NCBI RefSeq assembly: GCF_049856295.1
Contig: NZ_JBNDMZ010000008.1
Span: 140,859 to 204,858, forward strand
Source: JB111 sp049856295
GTDB taxonomy: Bacteria > Actinomycetota > Actinomycetes > Actinomycetales > Actinomycetaceae
Reading direction: 5' to 3'
DNA: 64,000 nt
Shown: piece by piece, positions 18,962 through 26,726 of the stretch
Numbering within the stretch: the stretch's first letter is position 1
Layout: every line of letters starts with the position of its first letter
The notes under the pieces: generated by a model
The model's input: only the letters and a program-made list of their open reading frames with translations
The model's database searches: none
What the model was told of the DNA's origin: nothing
Position numbers and translations under genes: made by a program

Positions 18962-19747
18962 TCAGGCCGCCGCGAGGCAGGCGACCGCGACGGCGCCGGC
19001 GTGGCAGCCCCACCCCAGCACCGTGCCGACGTGGAAGATCTCGTGGAAGCCGAAGACCCGCGGTGCGGGGTTCGGACGCTTGAGCGCGTAGGCCACGGCG
19101 CCGAGCGTGTACGCCAGCCCGCCGGCGGCGAGGAGCCAGACGACCGCGGGGCCGCCCGTGTGCCAGAAGTCGGGCATGAACCACACGGCCACCCAGCCGA
19201 GCGCCACGTAGACCGGCGTGTAGACCCACCGCGGGGCCGAGAGCCAGAACATGCGGCTGAGCGTGCCGAGCAGCGCGCCGCTCCAGACCACGGAGAGCAG
19301 GATCGTGGCCGTCCGTGGCGGGAGGAGGATGGCGGCGAGCGGCGTGTACGTGCCCGCGATGAGCAGGAAGATGTTCGTGTGGTCGAGGCGCCGCAGCAGG
19401 GTGGCCAGGCGTGGCCGCCACGTCCCGCGGTGGTAGATCGCCGAGGTGGCGAACAGCTGGACCGCGGTGAGCGCGAAGACCGCGCACGTCACGCGGGCGG
19501 TGAGCGTCGGTGCGGTGACCACCAGGGCCAGGCCGACGACGAGCGCGATCGGCGCCGTGACGAGGTGGATCCAGCCGCGGGCGAGCGGCTTGGCCTCGTG
19601 GGCCCCGGGGGCGACGGAGTGCGCCCCGGGGAGCGCGGTACCCGCGGCGTCGGCCGGGGTCCCGGTGTGCGCGGCGTCGGCCGGGGCACCCGGCTCGACG
19701 TGGTCGTCCGGGGCGACGGGCGCGGGCGTCCCGGGAGCGGCGTTCAT
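18962..19747 (-). CDS. Hemolysin III / PAQR-family membrane protein
   Basis: A 261-residue protein. The first 50 residues are a Pro/Ala-rich cytoplasmic extension that is longer than usual. Then seven membrane helices follow with the family motifs: SAIYHRGTW in the second segment, LDHTNIFLLIAGTYTPLA in the third, and GFHEIFHVGTVLGW at the end. The Ser/His set in these motifs is the presumed metal site of PAQR hydrolases. Bacterial members affect membrane fluidity; hemolytic activity is rarely shown. ATG at 19747 lies seven bases after TAGGTT, part of a palindrome that may be an operator. Confidence 0.88.
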   Translation of the reverse strand: MNAAPGTPAPVAPDDHVEPGAPADAAHTGTPADAAGTALPGAHSVAPGAHEAKPLARGWIHLVTAPIALVVGLALVVTAPTLTARVTCAVFALTAVQLFATSAIYHRGTWRPRLATLLRRLDHTNIFLLIAGTYTPLAAILLPPRTATILLSVVWSGALLGTLSRMFWLSAPRWVYTPVYVALGWVAVWFMPDFWHTGGPAVVWLLAAGGLAYTLGAVAYALKRPNPAPRVFGFHEIFHVGTVLGWGCHAGAVAVACLAAA

Positions 19748-19754
19748 GACCAAC

Positions 19755-19774
19755 AACCTACACCTGTGTAGGTT
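19755..19774. promoter_or_regulatory. Palindromic operator overlapping the hemolysin III promoter
   Basis: AACCTACAC at 19755-19763 and GTGTAGGTT at 19766-19774 form a perfect nine-base inverted repeat with a two-base centre. On the minus strand its right half supplies TAGGTT, a -10 element seven bases before the gene start. A repressor bound here would block that promoter. The size fits TetR-type dimers; which protein binds is unknown. Confidence 0.55.
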
Positions 19775-19897
19775 CGCGCGGTACGCCGCCCCCGATGCTC
19801 GACGACGATCCAGGCCGGGCGGTGCGCGGACGCCCCGGCCATGGTCGCTACGCTGCGGGGATGGTCGCACCCGGCGACGATCGGACGGAGGTGGACG

Positions 19898-20653
19898 GTG
19901 CGCTCGAGCGACGTGCTGTACTCGCTGTACGAGCGGCGCCTGCTGGCCGAGATCGACCGGACGCGGATGCCGAAGCACGTCGGGGTCATGCTCGACGGCA
20001 ACCGGCGGTGGGCGCGCTCGGTCGGTGCGCAGACCGCGGACGGTCACCGACGCGGGGCCGACAAGGTCCACGAGCTGCTCGCGTGGTGCGAGGAGGTCGG
20101 CGTCGAGGTCGTCACGCTGTGGATGCTGTCCACGGACAACCTGCGCCGCGACCCGGACGAGATCGCCGACCTGCTCGAGATCATCGTGGGCTCGGTCGCA
20201 TCGATCGCCGCGACCGCCCGGTGGAACGTCCGGCTCGTGGGCTCGCTCGACCTGCTGCCGCCCGACATCGCCGACCGGCTGCGCGCCGCCGCCTCGCCGA
20301 CCGGTGACGCCCTGGTCGTCAACATCGCCGTCGGCTACGGGGGGCGCGAGGAGATCGCGGACGCCGTGCGGGCGCTCCTGCGCGAGCGCGCAGCCGAGGG
20401 GCGGTCGCTCGAGGAGGTCGCCGACTCGCTGACGGTCGCGGACATCGACGGCCACCTCTACACCTCCGGCCAGCCCGACCCGGACCTGCTCATCCGCACC
20501 TCGGGCGAGCAGCGGCTCGGCGGGTTCCTCCTGTGGCAGTCCGTGCACTCCGAGCTGTACTTCTGCGAGGCCTACTGGCCCGACTTCCGCCGCGTCGACC
20601 TCCTGCGGGCGCTGCGCGACTTCTCCCACCGGGAACGCCGCCTCGGCCGCTGA
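19898..20653 (+). CDS. uppS: Isoprenyl transferase, short-chain Z-prenyl diphosphate synthase type (UppS family)
   Basis: A 251-residue cis-prenyltransferase that elongates isoprenoid diphosphates with isopentenyl diphosphate for polyprenyl carrier lipids. The catalytic HVGVMLDGNRRWAR motif is at about 28-41, followed by GHRRGADKV, the central TLWMLSTDN motif and the late LLIRTSGEQRLGGFLLWQS. Its place beside hemolysin III matches the short Z-farnesyl diphosphate synthase of mycobacteria (Rv1086, from memory), so it may make the short chain instead of the full undecaprenyl product. GTG at 19898 has GGAGG six bases upstream; the frame is open from 19841. Confidence 0.88.
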   Translation: MRSSDVLYSLYERRLLAEIDRTRMPKHVGVMLDGNRRWARSVGAQTADGHRRGADKVHELLAWCEEVGVEVVTLWMLSTDNLRRDPDEIADLLEIIVGSVASIAATARWNVRLVGSLDLLPPDIADRLRAAASPTGDALVVNIAVGYGGREEIADAVRALLRERAAEGRSLEEVADSLTVADIDGHLYTSGQPDPDLLIRTSGEQRLGGFLLWQSVHSELYFCEAYWPDFRRVDLLRALRDFSHRERRLGR

Positions 20654-20827
20654 CCGCGCGCCGTTCGTCGTCGTCGGACGGTGATCTCCGTGACACCCGC
20701 GTGTCGGTCACGTGAACAGTTGACGAACCTGCTCGCCGCGCCCGCGAGCCTCACGCCCACGCTGTCGGGCGCGGCGTAGTTTCGATACCGACGGACGGCA
20801 CGCTCGCCGTCCTCCGGGAGGTCGCCC

Positions 20828-20965
20828 ATGGCGCACACGTTGCGCGTGACGGGGGCCGGCCGGCCCCCGTGGGCCGTCCGCCCGCCCCGAGTCCGAGGCC
20901 GGCGCGTCGAGTGCCGGGCCGAGGGTCCTGACCCGCGCACCAGCGCCGGAGGGAGCACGACGTGA
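20828..20965 (+). CDS. Candidate small ORF overlapping phoH2; possible antitoxin-like partner
   Basis: The 308-base stretch between uppS and phoH2 holds a 45-codon frame from ATG at 20828, preceded by GGGAGG at six bases. Its TGA (20963-20965) overlaps the GTG start of phoH2 in the GTGA arrangement. The product begins MAHTLRVTGAGRPPWAVRPP and is strongly basic, with no known domain. In mycobacteria a small gene (phoAT) precedes phoH2 and acts as its antitoxin; position and coupling match that, but I cannot show homology. A 16-base palindrome lies inside the frame, so a regulatory leader is the alternative. Confidence 0.4.
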   Translation: MAHTLRVTGAGRPPWAVRPPRVRGRRVECRAEGPDPRTSAGGSTT

Positions 20966-22368
20966 GCACCACTGCCGCCCAGCACACCGCGTCCGAGCCC
21001 GTCACCACCACGGGGAGCGAGGTCGCCGCCGAGCTCGGCGTCCCGGAGCCGCAGGGCACCGCGCTGCGCACCTACGTCCTCGACACCTCGGTGCTGCTCT
21101 CCGACCCGCGGGCGATGACGAAGTTCGCGGAGCACGACGTCGTCCTGCCGGTCGTCGTGGTCACCGAGCTCGAGGCCAAGCGGCACCACAGCGAGCTGGG
21201 CTACTTCGCCCGCGCCGCGCTGCGCCTGCTCGACAGCCTGCGCGTCAAGCACGGTCACCTCGACCGGCCGGTGCCCGTCGGCACGGACGGCGGCACGCTG
21301 CGGGTCGAGCTCAACCACTCCAGCGACCAGGTCCTCCCCTCGGGGCTGCGCCTCGGGGACAACGACACCCGGATCCTCGCCGTCGCGGCGAACCTCGCGG
21401 CCGAGGGCAATGCGGTGACGGTCGTGACCAAGGACCTGCCGATGCGCGTCAAGGCCTCGGCGGTCGGGCTCGACGCCGAGGAGTACCGCGCCGGCCAGGT
21501 CGTCGACACGGGTTACACGGGCATGGCGACGGCGGACGTCACCGAGTCCGAGATGGCCCAGCTGTGGAGCGACGAGTCGCTCGAGGTCGGGGACCTCGCC
21601 ACCCCCGGGGACCTGCCCGACCAGCCCGTCAACACCGGGATCGTCCTTCACTCGCCGCGCGGCTCGGCCCTCGCACGGACCTCCGCGGGCGGGCGCCTGA
21701 CGCTCGTGCGCGGCGACCGCGAGATCTTCGGGATGCGGGGGCGCTCCGCCGAGCAGCGCGTGGCGATCGACCACCTCGTCAACCCCGACGTCGGGATCGT
21801 CTCCCTCGGCGGCCGGGCGGGCACCGGCAAGTCGGCGCTCGCCCTGTGCGCGGGCCTCGAGGCGGTCCTCGAGCGGCGCGAGCACAAGCGGATCCTCGTG
21901 TTCCGCCCGCTGTACGCCGTGGGCGGCCAGGAGCTCGGCTACCTGCCCGGCACCGAGGCCGAGAAGATGAACCCGTGGGCGGACGCGGTCTTCGACACGC
22001 TCGGCGCCGTCGTCGACTCGCAGGTGGTCGAGGAGGTGATGGGCCGCAACCTCCTCGAGGTCCTGCCGCTCACCCACATCCGCGGGCGCTCGCTGCACGA
22101 CGCGTTCGTCATCGTCGACGAGGCCCAGTCCCTCGAGCGGAACGTGCTGCTGACGGTCCTGTCCCGGATCGGTCAGAACTCGCGGGTCGTCCTCACCCAC
22201 GACGTCGCGCAGCGCGACAACCTCCGGGTCGGCCGTCACGACGGCGTCGCCTCGGTGGTCGAGGCGCTCAAGGGCCGCGAGCTCTTCGCCCACGTCACGC
22301 TCACGCGCTCCGAGCGGTCGGCCGTGTCCGCCCTGGTCACCGACCTGCTGGAGACCTACGAGGTCTGA
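20962..22368 (+). CDS. phoH2: PhoH2: PIN RNase domain fused to PhoH ATPase
   Basis: A 468-residue protein joining a PIN ribonuclease to a PhoH-type helicase/ATPase. The PIN part (about 35-185) shows its acidic set in TYVLDTSVLL, VVVTELEAK and LRLGDNDTRI. The PhoH part (about 225-465) has Walker A GGRAGTGKSAL near 291 and Walker B FVIVDEAQSLE near 383. PhoH2 proteins unwind and cut RNA and behave as toxins in mycobacteria. The start GTG overlaps a small basic frame. A short N-terminal extension of about 30 residues is unique and poorly ordered. Confidence 0.92.
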   Translation: MSTTAAQHTASEPVTTTGSEVAAELGVPEPQGTALRTYVLDTSVLLSDPRAMTKFAEHDVVLPVVVVTELEAKRHHSELGYFARAALRLLDSLRVKHGHLDRPVPVGTDGGTLRVELNHSSDQVLPSGLRLGDNDTRILAVAANLAAEGNAVTVVTKDLPMRVKASAVGLDAEEYRAGQVVDTGYTGMATADVTESEMAQLWSDESLEVGDLATPGDLPDQPVNTGIVLHSPRGSALARTSAGGRLTLVRGDREIFGMRGRSAEQRVAIDHLVNPDVGIVSLGGRAGTGKSALALCAGLEAVLERREHKRILVFRPLYAVGGQELGYLPGTEAEKMNPWADAVFDTLGAVVDSQVVEEVMGRNLLEVLPLTHIRGRSLHDAFVIVDEAQSLERNVLLTVLSRIGQNSRVVLTHDVAQRDNLRVGRHDGVASVVEALKGRELFAHVTLTRSERSAVSALVTDLLETYEV

Positions 22369-22385
22369 GAGCCGGAACCGCGCAC

Positions 22386-22418
22386 GTCGCCCCGGTCCCG
22401 CTCAGGGGCCGGGGCGAC
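22386..22418. terminator. Terminator hairpin between phoH2 and carbonic anhydrase
   Basis: A perfect 10-base stem (22386-22395 with 22409-22418) lies between the convergent stops at 22368 and 22454. Confidence 0.8.
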
Positions 22419-22453
22419 CTGCGTCCGACGACGACGAACCGCAGTCTCGACGG

Positions 22454-23164
22454 TCAGGGGGTGGGGGCGGGCGCCGTCAGCGGCGTCTCCCCGACGTCCC
22501 CGACGGCGTCGACGAGCAGCGCCGTCCCCTCGGCCAGCGTGTACTCCACGCCGACGACGGCGGTCTCGCCGGCCTCGACGGCCCGGCGCACGTGGGCCGA
22601 GTAGTCGACGAGCATCTCGACGGTCGCGCGGACGTGCTGGCGACGCAGCTGGTCGGTCGGCGGGAGCGTGAGAGCCACGTCCTCGGCCGGCGTCGCTTCC
22701 CGACCGGCGTCGGTGTCGTCCTCACCGGGCAGGACGGCACGCGTGACGAGCGAGGGGATGACGCGGTCGACGATCGTGCGGACGAAGCCCGTGGGCATCC
22801 GGCCGGTCGACAGCGCCTGCACGGCGGCCCCGACGGCGCCGCACGAGTCGTGCCCGAGGACCACCACGAGGGGGATCCCGAGGATGTCGATCCCGTACTC
22901 GATCGACCCGATGACGGTCGTGTCGAGGACGTGGCCCGCCGTGCGCACGACGAACAGGTCGCCGAGCCCCTGGTCGAACACCAGCTCGGCGGCGACCCGG
23001 GAGTCCGAGCACCCGAGCACGACGGCGAACGGCTTCTGGTCGACCGAGACCTGCGTCCGCCGGGCGGCGGACTGGTCGGGGTGCTCCATCGTGTCGGCGA
23101 CGAACCGGTGGTTGCCCTCGCGCAGGCGCGCCCACGCCTCGGCGGGCGTGGGTCCGGCGCTCAC
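22454..23164 (-). CDS. Beta-class carbonic anhydrase
   Basis: A 236-residue zinc enzyme that hydrates CO2 to bicarbonate. The zinc and catalytic-dyad motif CSDSR lies near residue 51, and the second zinc motif GHDSCGAV near 105. The segment RTAGHVLDTTVIGSIEYGI between them is typical of the family. Its GTG start overlaps the xseB stop by four bases, so it is the last gene of the DUF3151-xseA-xseB operon. This linkage with exonuclease VII has no obvious functional reason. A negatively charged insertion of about 25 residues (PGEDDTDAGREATPAEDVAL) lies after the second motif. Confidence 0.92.
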   Translation of the reverse strand: MSAGPTPAEAWARLREGNHRFVADTMEHPDQSAARRTQVSVDQKPFAVVLGCSDSRVAAELVFDQGLGDLFVVRTAGHVLDTTVIGSIEYGIDILGIPLVVVLGHDSCGAVGAAVQALSTGRMPTGFVRTIVDRVIPSLVTRAVLPGEDDTDAGREATPAEDVALTLPPTDQLRRQHVRATVEMLVDYSAHVRRAVEAGETAVVGVEYTLAEGTALLVDAVGDVGETPLTAPAPTP

Positions 23165-23577
23165 GCGGTCGCCCCCGACCCGGCGGCGCCGTCCTCCTCG
23201 CCCGAGGGCTCGGCCTCGCTGCGCGCCTCGTCCAGTGCCCGGCGGGCGCCGTCGAGCCAGGACTGGCAGCGGTCCGCGAGGGCCTCGCCGCGCTGCCACA
23301 GCGCGAGGGCCTCCTCCAGCGGGAGCTCACCGGACTCGAGGCGACGGACCACACCGACGAGCTCGTCGCGTGCCTGCTCGTAGGACAGGTCGGCGACCCC
23401 CTCGGCGGGGTCGGGCGCGTCGCCGGATGCCGACGCGTCGGACGCCCCCGCTCCCGCATCCGCGGCGTCACCGCGGGTCTCTTCGGCGGGGGAGCCGGGG
23501 TCGGAGGCGGTCCGGGCCCGGCGCTGCGGGTCGAGGGAGTCGGGGTGCTGCATCCTCACGTTCACGCCGTCAGTCAA
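23161..23577 (-). CDS. xseB: Exodeoxyribonuclease VII small subunit
   Basis: A 138-residue subunit; the conserved XseB core of about 65 residues lies at roughly 62-125 (LSYEQARDELVGVVRRLESG, then PLEEALALWQRGEALADRC). It binds XseA and forms the helical bundle of the nuclease. The first 60 residues are a disordered Ala/Asp/Gly extension and the tail is acidic. The track start is TTG at 23577, directly after the xseA stop; GTG or ATG codons a few positions later are equally possible because no clear ribosome site decides. Confidence 0.9.
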   Translation of the reverse strand: MTDGVNVRMQHPDSLDPQRRARTASDPGSPAEETRGDAADAGAGASDASASGDAPDPAEGVADLSYEQARDELVGVVRRLESGELPLEEALALWQRGEALADRCQSWLDGARRALDEARSEAEPSGEEDGAAGSGATA

Positions 23578-24831
23578 CTACACCTCGCGGGTGGCGACGA
23601 CCTCGACCCCGAGGCGGCCCGCGTGGAGGATCGCCTCGAGCCGGTCGCCGGTGGCCACCTCGGCCTGGTCCCGCACCACCTGGCCGTCGCGCCGCCGCAG
23701 CACGGCGTACCCGCGCGCGAGCGTGGCCGCCGGTGAGAGTGCGAGCAGGCCCCCGTGGGCCCGGGCGAGCTCGGCGGACGCCGCGGAGAGCCGCCCGTCG
23801 AGGGAGGCGCGGGCGCGGTGCCGCAGCGCGGCGACCTCGGCGGTGGGCCCCTCGAGCATCGACTCCGGGCGGGCGAGCACCGGCCGGGCACGCAGCGCCG
23901 CGACCTCGGCGACCGCGCGGTCGAGGCGGGCGAGGACGGCGCGTCGCACCCGCGTGCGGGCGTCGTTCACCCCGGCGCTCTCGCGGGCGAAGTCGGGCAC
24001 CACGCGCCGGGCGGCGTCCGTCGGTGTCGAGGCCCGCACGTCCGCCACGAGGTCGAGCAGCGGCGAGTCGCCCTCGTGGCCGATGGCGGAGACGACCGGC
24101 GTGCGGCACGCGGCGACCGCGCGGACGAGCGCCTCGTTGGAGAAGGGGAAGAGGTCCTCGACGGACCCGCCGCCCCGGGCCACCACGAGGACGTCGACCT
24201 CGTCCATGGCATCGAGCTCGGCGAGCGCGGCGCTGACCTGAGGGACCGTGTCGACGCCCTGGACGGCGACCTCGCGGACCTCGAACCGGACCGCCGGCCA
24301 CCGCAGCCGCGCGTTCGTCAGGACGTCGTCCTTCGCCTTGGCGTTGCGTCCGCAGACGAGCCCGACGACGCGGGGGAGGAACGGCAGCGGACGCTTGCGC
24401 GAGTCGTCGAACACGCCCTCGGCGGCGAGGACCTTGCGCAGCGCCTCGATGCGGGCGAGCAGCCCGCCCACGCCGACCGCCCGCAGGTCGTCGGCCCACA
24501 GGTTGAAGCTGCCGTTCTTCGTCCAGAAGCTCGGCTTCGCGTGCGCGACCACGTGGGCGCCGGGCGCGACCTCGTCCGGCAGCGCGCGGGCCGCGATGGA
24601 GATCCGCAGCGACATCTCGGCGTCGGTGTCCCGCATCGTGAGGAACGCCGTGCGTGCGCCGGGCCGGCGGTTGACCTCGACGAGCTGCCCCTCGACCCAG
24701 AGCGCCGACATGCGGTCGACGTACTCGGCGATCTTCTGCGAGAGCAGCCGGACCGGCCACGGCGCCTCGGGCGTGGTGGCGGCGGCGGTGGCGGGCAGCG
24801 GCGCCCGCTCACCGGCGTTCTCGGCGCTCAC
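23578..24831 (-). CDS. xseA: Exodeoxyribonuclease VII large subunit
   Basis: A 417-residue catalytic subunit that degrades single-stranded DNA from both ends. It has the N-terminal OB fold (about 20-125, WVEGQLVEVNRRPGARTAFL), then the nuclease domain with the conserved DVLVVARGGGSVEDLFPFSN and VVSAIGHEGDSPLLDLVADV motifs, and a long coiled-coil C-terminus. The late motif ATLARGYAVLRR is also present. The GTG start overlaps the DUF3151 stop by four bases, and xseB follows directly. Confidence 0.95.
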   Translation of the reverse strand: MSAENAGERAPLPATAAATTPEAPWPVRLLSQKIAEYVDRMSALWVEGQLVEVNRRPGARTAFLTMRDTDAEMSLRISIAARALPDEVAPGAHVVAHAKPSFWTKNGSFNLWADDLRAVGVGGLLARIEALRKVLAAEGVFDDSRKRPLPFLPRVVGLVCGRNAKAKDDVLTNARLRWPAVRFEVREVAVQGVDTVPQVSAALAELDAMDEVDVLVVARGGGSVEDLFPFSNEALVRAVAACRTPVVSAIGHEGDSPLLDLVADVRASTPTDAARRVVPDFARESAGVNDARTRVRRAVLARLDRAVAEVAALRARPVLARPESMLEGPTAEVAALRHRARASLDGRLSAASAELARAHGGLLALSPAATLARGYAVLRRRDGQVVRDQAEVATGDRLEAILHAGRLGVEVVATREV

Positions 24832-25244
24832 GCGCGGGCGAGGATCGCCTCGGCGTCCGGGTCGAAGTCGTCCGCGAGCGCGGAGAGCCGCTCGACCTCG
24901 GGGGTCTCGCCGATCGCGCGGGCCGCCTCGCGCAGGGCGAGGACCGCGAGGACGACTCCGTGGTTCGGCACGTGCGACGCGGGCACCGGGCCCTGGCCGC
25001 GCCACCCGCCCTTGCGCAGCGCGTCGAGCCCGCGGTGGTAGCCGGTCCGGGCGAACGCGTAGGCGGCGACCGGGTCGTCCGCGAGCGCGGCGCGGGACAG
25101 GGTCGCCCAGGCGAGGGACGAGGCGGGGTGCGCGGCGGCGACCTCGCGGGCGTCGGTGCCGGCGTCGAGCGCGGCTCGGGCCGGGGCGTCGGGGCCGTCC
25201 TCGGGGAGTCGGACGGGGTCGGGCGCGAGGAGGTTGTCTGCCAT
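24828..25244 (-). CDS. DUF3151 family protein, first gene of the xse operon
   Basis: A 138-residue helical protein starting MADNLLAPDPVRLPEDGPDA with the typical DUF3151 features AAHPASSLAWATLSRAAL, AYAFARTGYHRGLDALRKGG and VPNHGVVLAVLALREAARAI. The helix pattern resembles TPR units. Function is unknown; it is restricted to actinomycetes. GACGAT lies exactly six bases before the ATG, so the operon mRNA is probably leaderless. The xseA start overlaps its stop. Confidence 0.85.
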   Translation of the reverse strand: MADNLLAPDPVRLPEDGPDAPARAALDAGTDAREVAAAHPASSLAWATLSRAALADDPVAAYAFARTGYHRGLDALRKGGWRGQGPVPASHVPNHGVVLAVLALREAARAIGETPEVERLSALADDFDPDAEAILARA

Positions 25245-25366
25245 GTGCCCATCGTCGCACCGCGGCCCGACAGGGGCGCTCTGTCCGCCCCGCGCGCTGC
25301 CGGTTCGGTCGGACCTGCCTACGCTCGACGTCGGACCACCTGCACGACGACGGACGAGGACCCGCG

Positions 25367-26653
25367 ATGACTCACCCCCACGACGACGAGATCGACCCGA
25401 CCGTCGCCGTCCCCGGCTCGATGGCCGCCCAGGTGCGCGCGTCGAGGCGACCGCTGGCCGAGCGGCAGGCGGGGGCGGGGGCGGGACCGGCCGGTCCGAC
25501 GACGACGAACGGCGCGCCGGGTGGTCCCGGTGGCGTCACGGCAGGCCGGTCCGGTGCGGGCGGAGCGCCAGGGGCCGACGCGACCGCCCCGCTGGCGCCG
25601 GTCGACGCGCAGGCGACCGGCGACCTGCCGCCCACGCAGGCCCAGGGGGAGGGGGCCTACCGGGTGCCCACGGACGGATCCGCCCCGACTCCAGGACGTG
25701 GTGCGTTCGACTCCGCCGCGACCCCGCAGGACCCCGGGGCGCAGGTGTCCACCGCCGAGATCCCGGCCCTGTCCGAGCCGGCCCCGACGGGCTGGGGCCC
25801 CGGCGGACAGGGCGGCCCGGGATGGCAGGCCGGCCCGCCCCCGGGTGGGCCGGGGTTCGGCCCCTCGGGACCCGGTGGCCCGGGGTACGGGCCGGGTGGT
25901 CCCGGTCCTGGCGCCCAGGGCGCGCCCTACGGTCCCGGGGCTCCCTACGCGCCGGGCCGTCCGCCGTCGGGGGCCGCTCCCTACCCGGGCCCGCGGCCGG
26001 CGGGCACCCGGAACGGTCTGCCGCCGGCGAACGGGGCGGTCGTCACGCTCTCGGTGCTCTGGCGACTCGCCGTCGCGGCGCTCGCGATCTGGGCGCTGTA
26101 CGAGACGCTCGTGCCCGTCTACGAGGCCGGTGGCTGGGAAGGCGTGGGCGCGCAGCTGACGTTCTTCACCACCGTCAACACGATCCTCGTCGCCCTCGTC
26201 ATGGTGCTGTCCGTGCTGCGGGTGCTGGGGCCCGGACCCGCGCGGAACCGGCTCGAGGGGCGGCACGGCTGGTTCCGGGGCATGGTGACGACGTACTCGG
26301 TGATGACCTCGGTCGTGTTCATCACGCTCCTCGAGGGCGCCCTCGACGAGCGGCTCTCGCTCGTCGTGCACCTCGTGCTGCCGGTGGCGATGGTCCTCGA
26401 CTGGCTCGTGGTGGGCCGCAACCAGGACCGGGTCCCCGGCTACTGGCCCGTCCTGTGGGTGCTGCCGATGTTCGCCTACCTCGCGCTCTACATGTGGCAG
26501 TCGGACCGCTGGGGATACGCGATCTACCCGTTCGTCGATCCCGGGGCGTCCGACTTCGTCTCGACGGTCGCGTTCCTGCTCGGCGGGTGGCTCGCCTGCG
26601 GGTACCTCGTGTGGGGGATCGGCCGCGCCCGGGGAGCGGTCCTCGGCCGCTGA
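25367..26653 (+). CDS. Pr6Pr family membrane protein with a long disordered N-terminus
   Basis: A 428-residue protein. Residues 1-220 or so are low-complexity and rich in Gly, Pro and Ala, with GPGGPGYGPGGPGPGAQG-like runs near 165-185. Residues about 225-425 hold six hydrophobic segments with the Pr6Pr/FAR-17a-like landmarks LTFFTTVNTILVALVMV, RGMVTTYSVMTSVVFITLL, VHLVLPVAMVLDWLVVG and YPFVDP. The role of this family is unknown. GAGGA upstream of the ATG at 25367 is the ribosome site. The disordered head could tether partners in the cytoplasm; this is inference. Confidence 0.8.
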   Translation: MTHPHDDEIDPTVAVPGSMAAQVRASRRPLAERQAGAGAGPAGPTTTNGAPGGPGGVTAGRSGAGGAPGADATAPLAPVDAQATGDLPPTQAQGEGAYRVPTDGSAPTPGRGAFDSAATPQDPGAQVSTAEIPALSEPAPTGWGPGGQGGPGWQAGPPPGGPGFGPSGPGGPGYGPGGPGPGAQGAPYGPGAPYAPGRPPSGAAPYPGPRPAGTRNGLPPANGAVVTLSVLWRLAVAALAIWALYETLVPVYEAGGWEGVGAQLTFFTTVNTILVALVMVLSVLRVLGPGPARNRLEGRHGWFRGMVTTYSVMTSVVFITLLEGALDERLSLVVHLVLPVAMVLDWLVVGRNQDRVPGYWPVLWVLPMFAYLALYMWQSDRWGYAIYPFVDPGASDFVSTVAFLLGGWLACGYLVWGIGRARGAVLGR

Positions 26654-26714
26654 CGGCCCCACCCGGCCCCGTGTGAGGCCAGCCTCCTCCCGGCCGGGGC
26701 TTGCACCGGCCGCC

Positions 26715-26720
26715 TATCCT
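26715..26720 (+). promoter_or_regulatory. -10 element of a leaderless ispH promoter
   Basis: TATCCT ends six bases before the GTG at 26727, placing the transcript start at or next to the start codon. The GGAGG between them is too close to serve as a ribosome site for this GTG. Confidence 0.55.
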
Positions 26721-26726
26721 GGAGGC

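Noticed and set aside
20654..20961. Riboswitch in the leader before phoH2
   Set aside because: The region has a GC palindrome but no pattern of a known riboswitch class; the small ORF explains it better.
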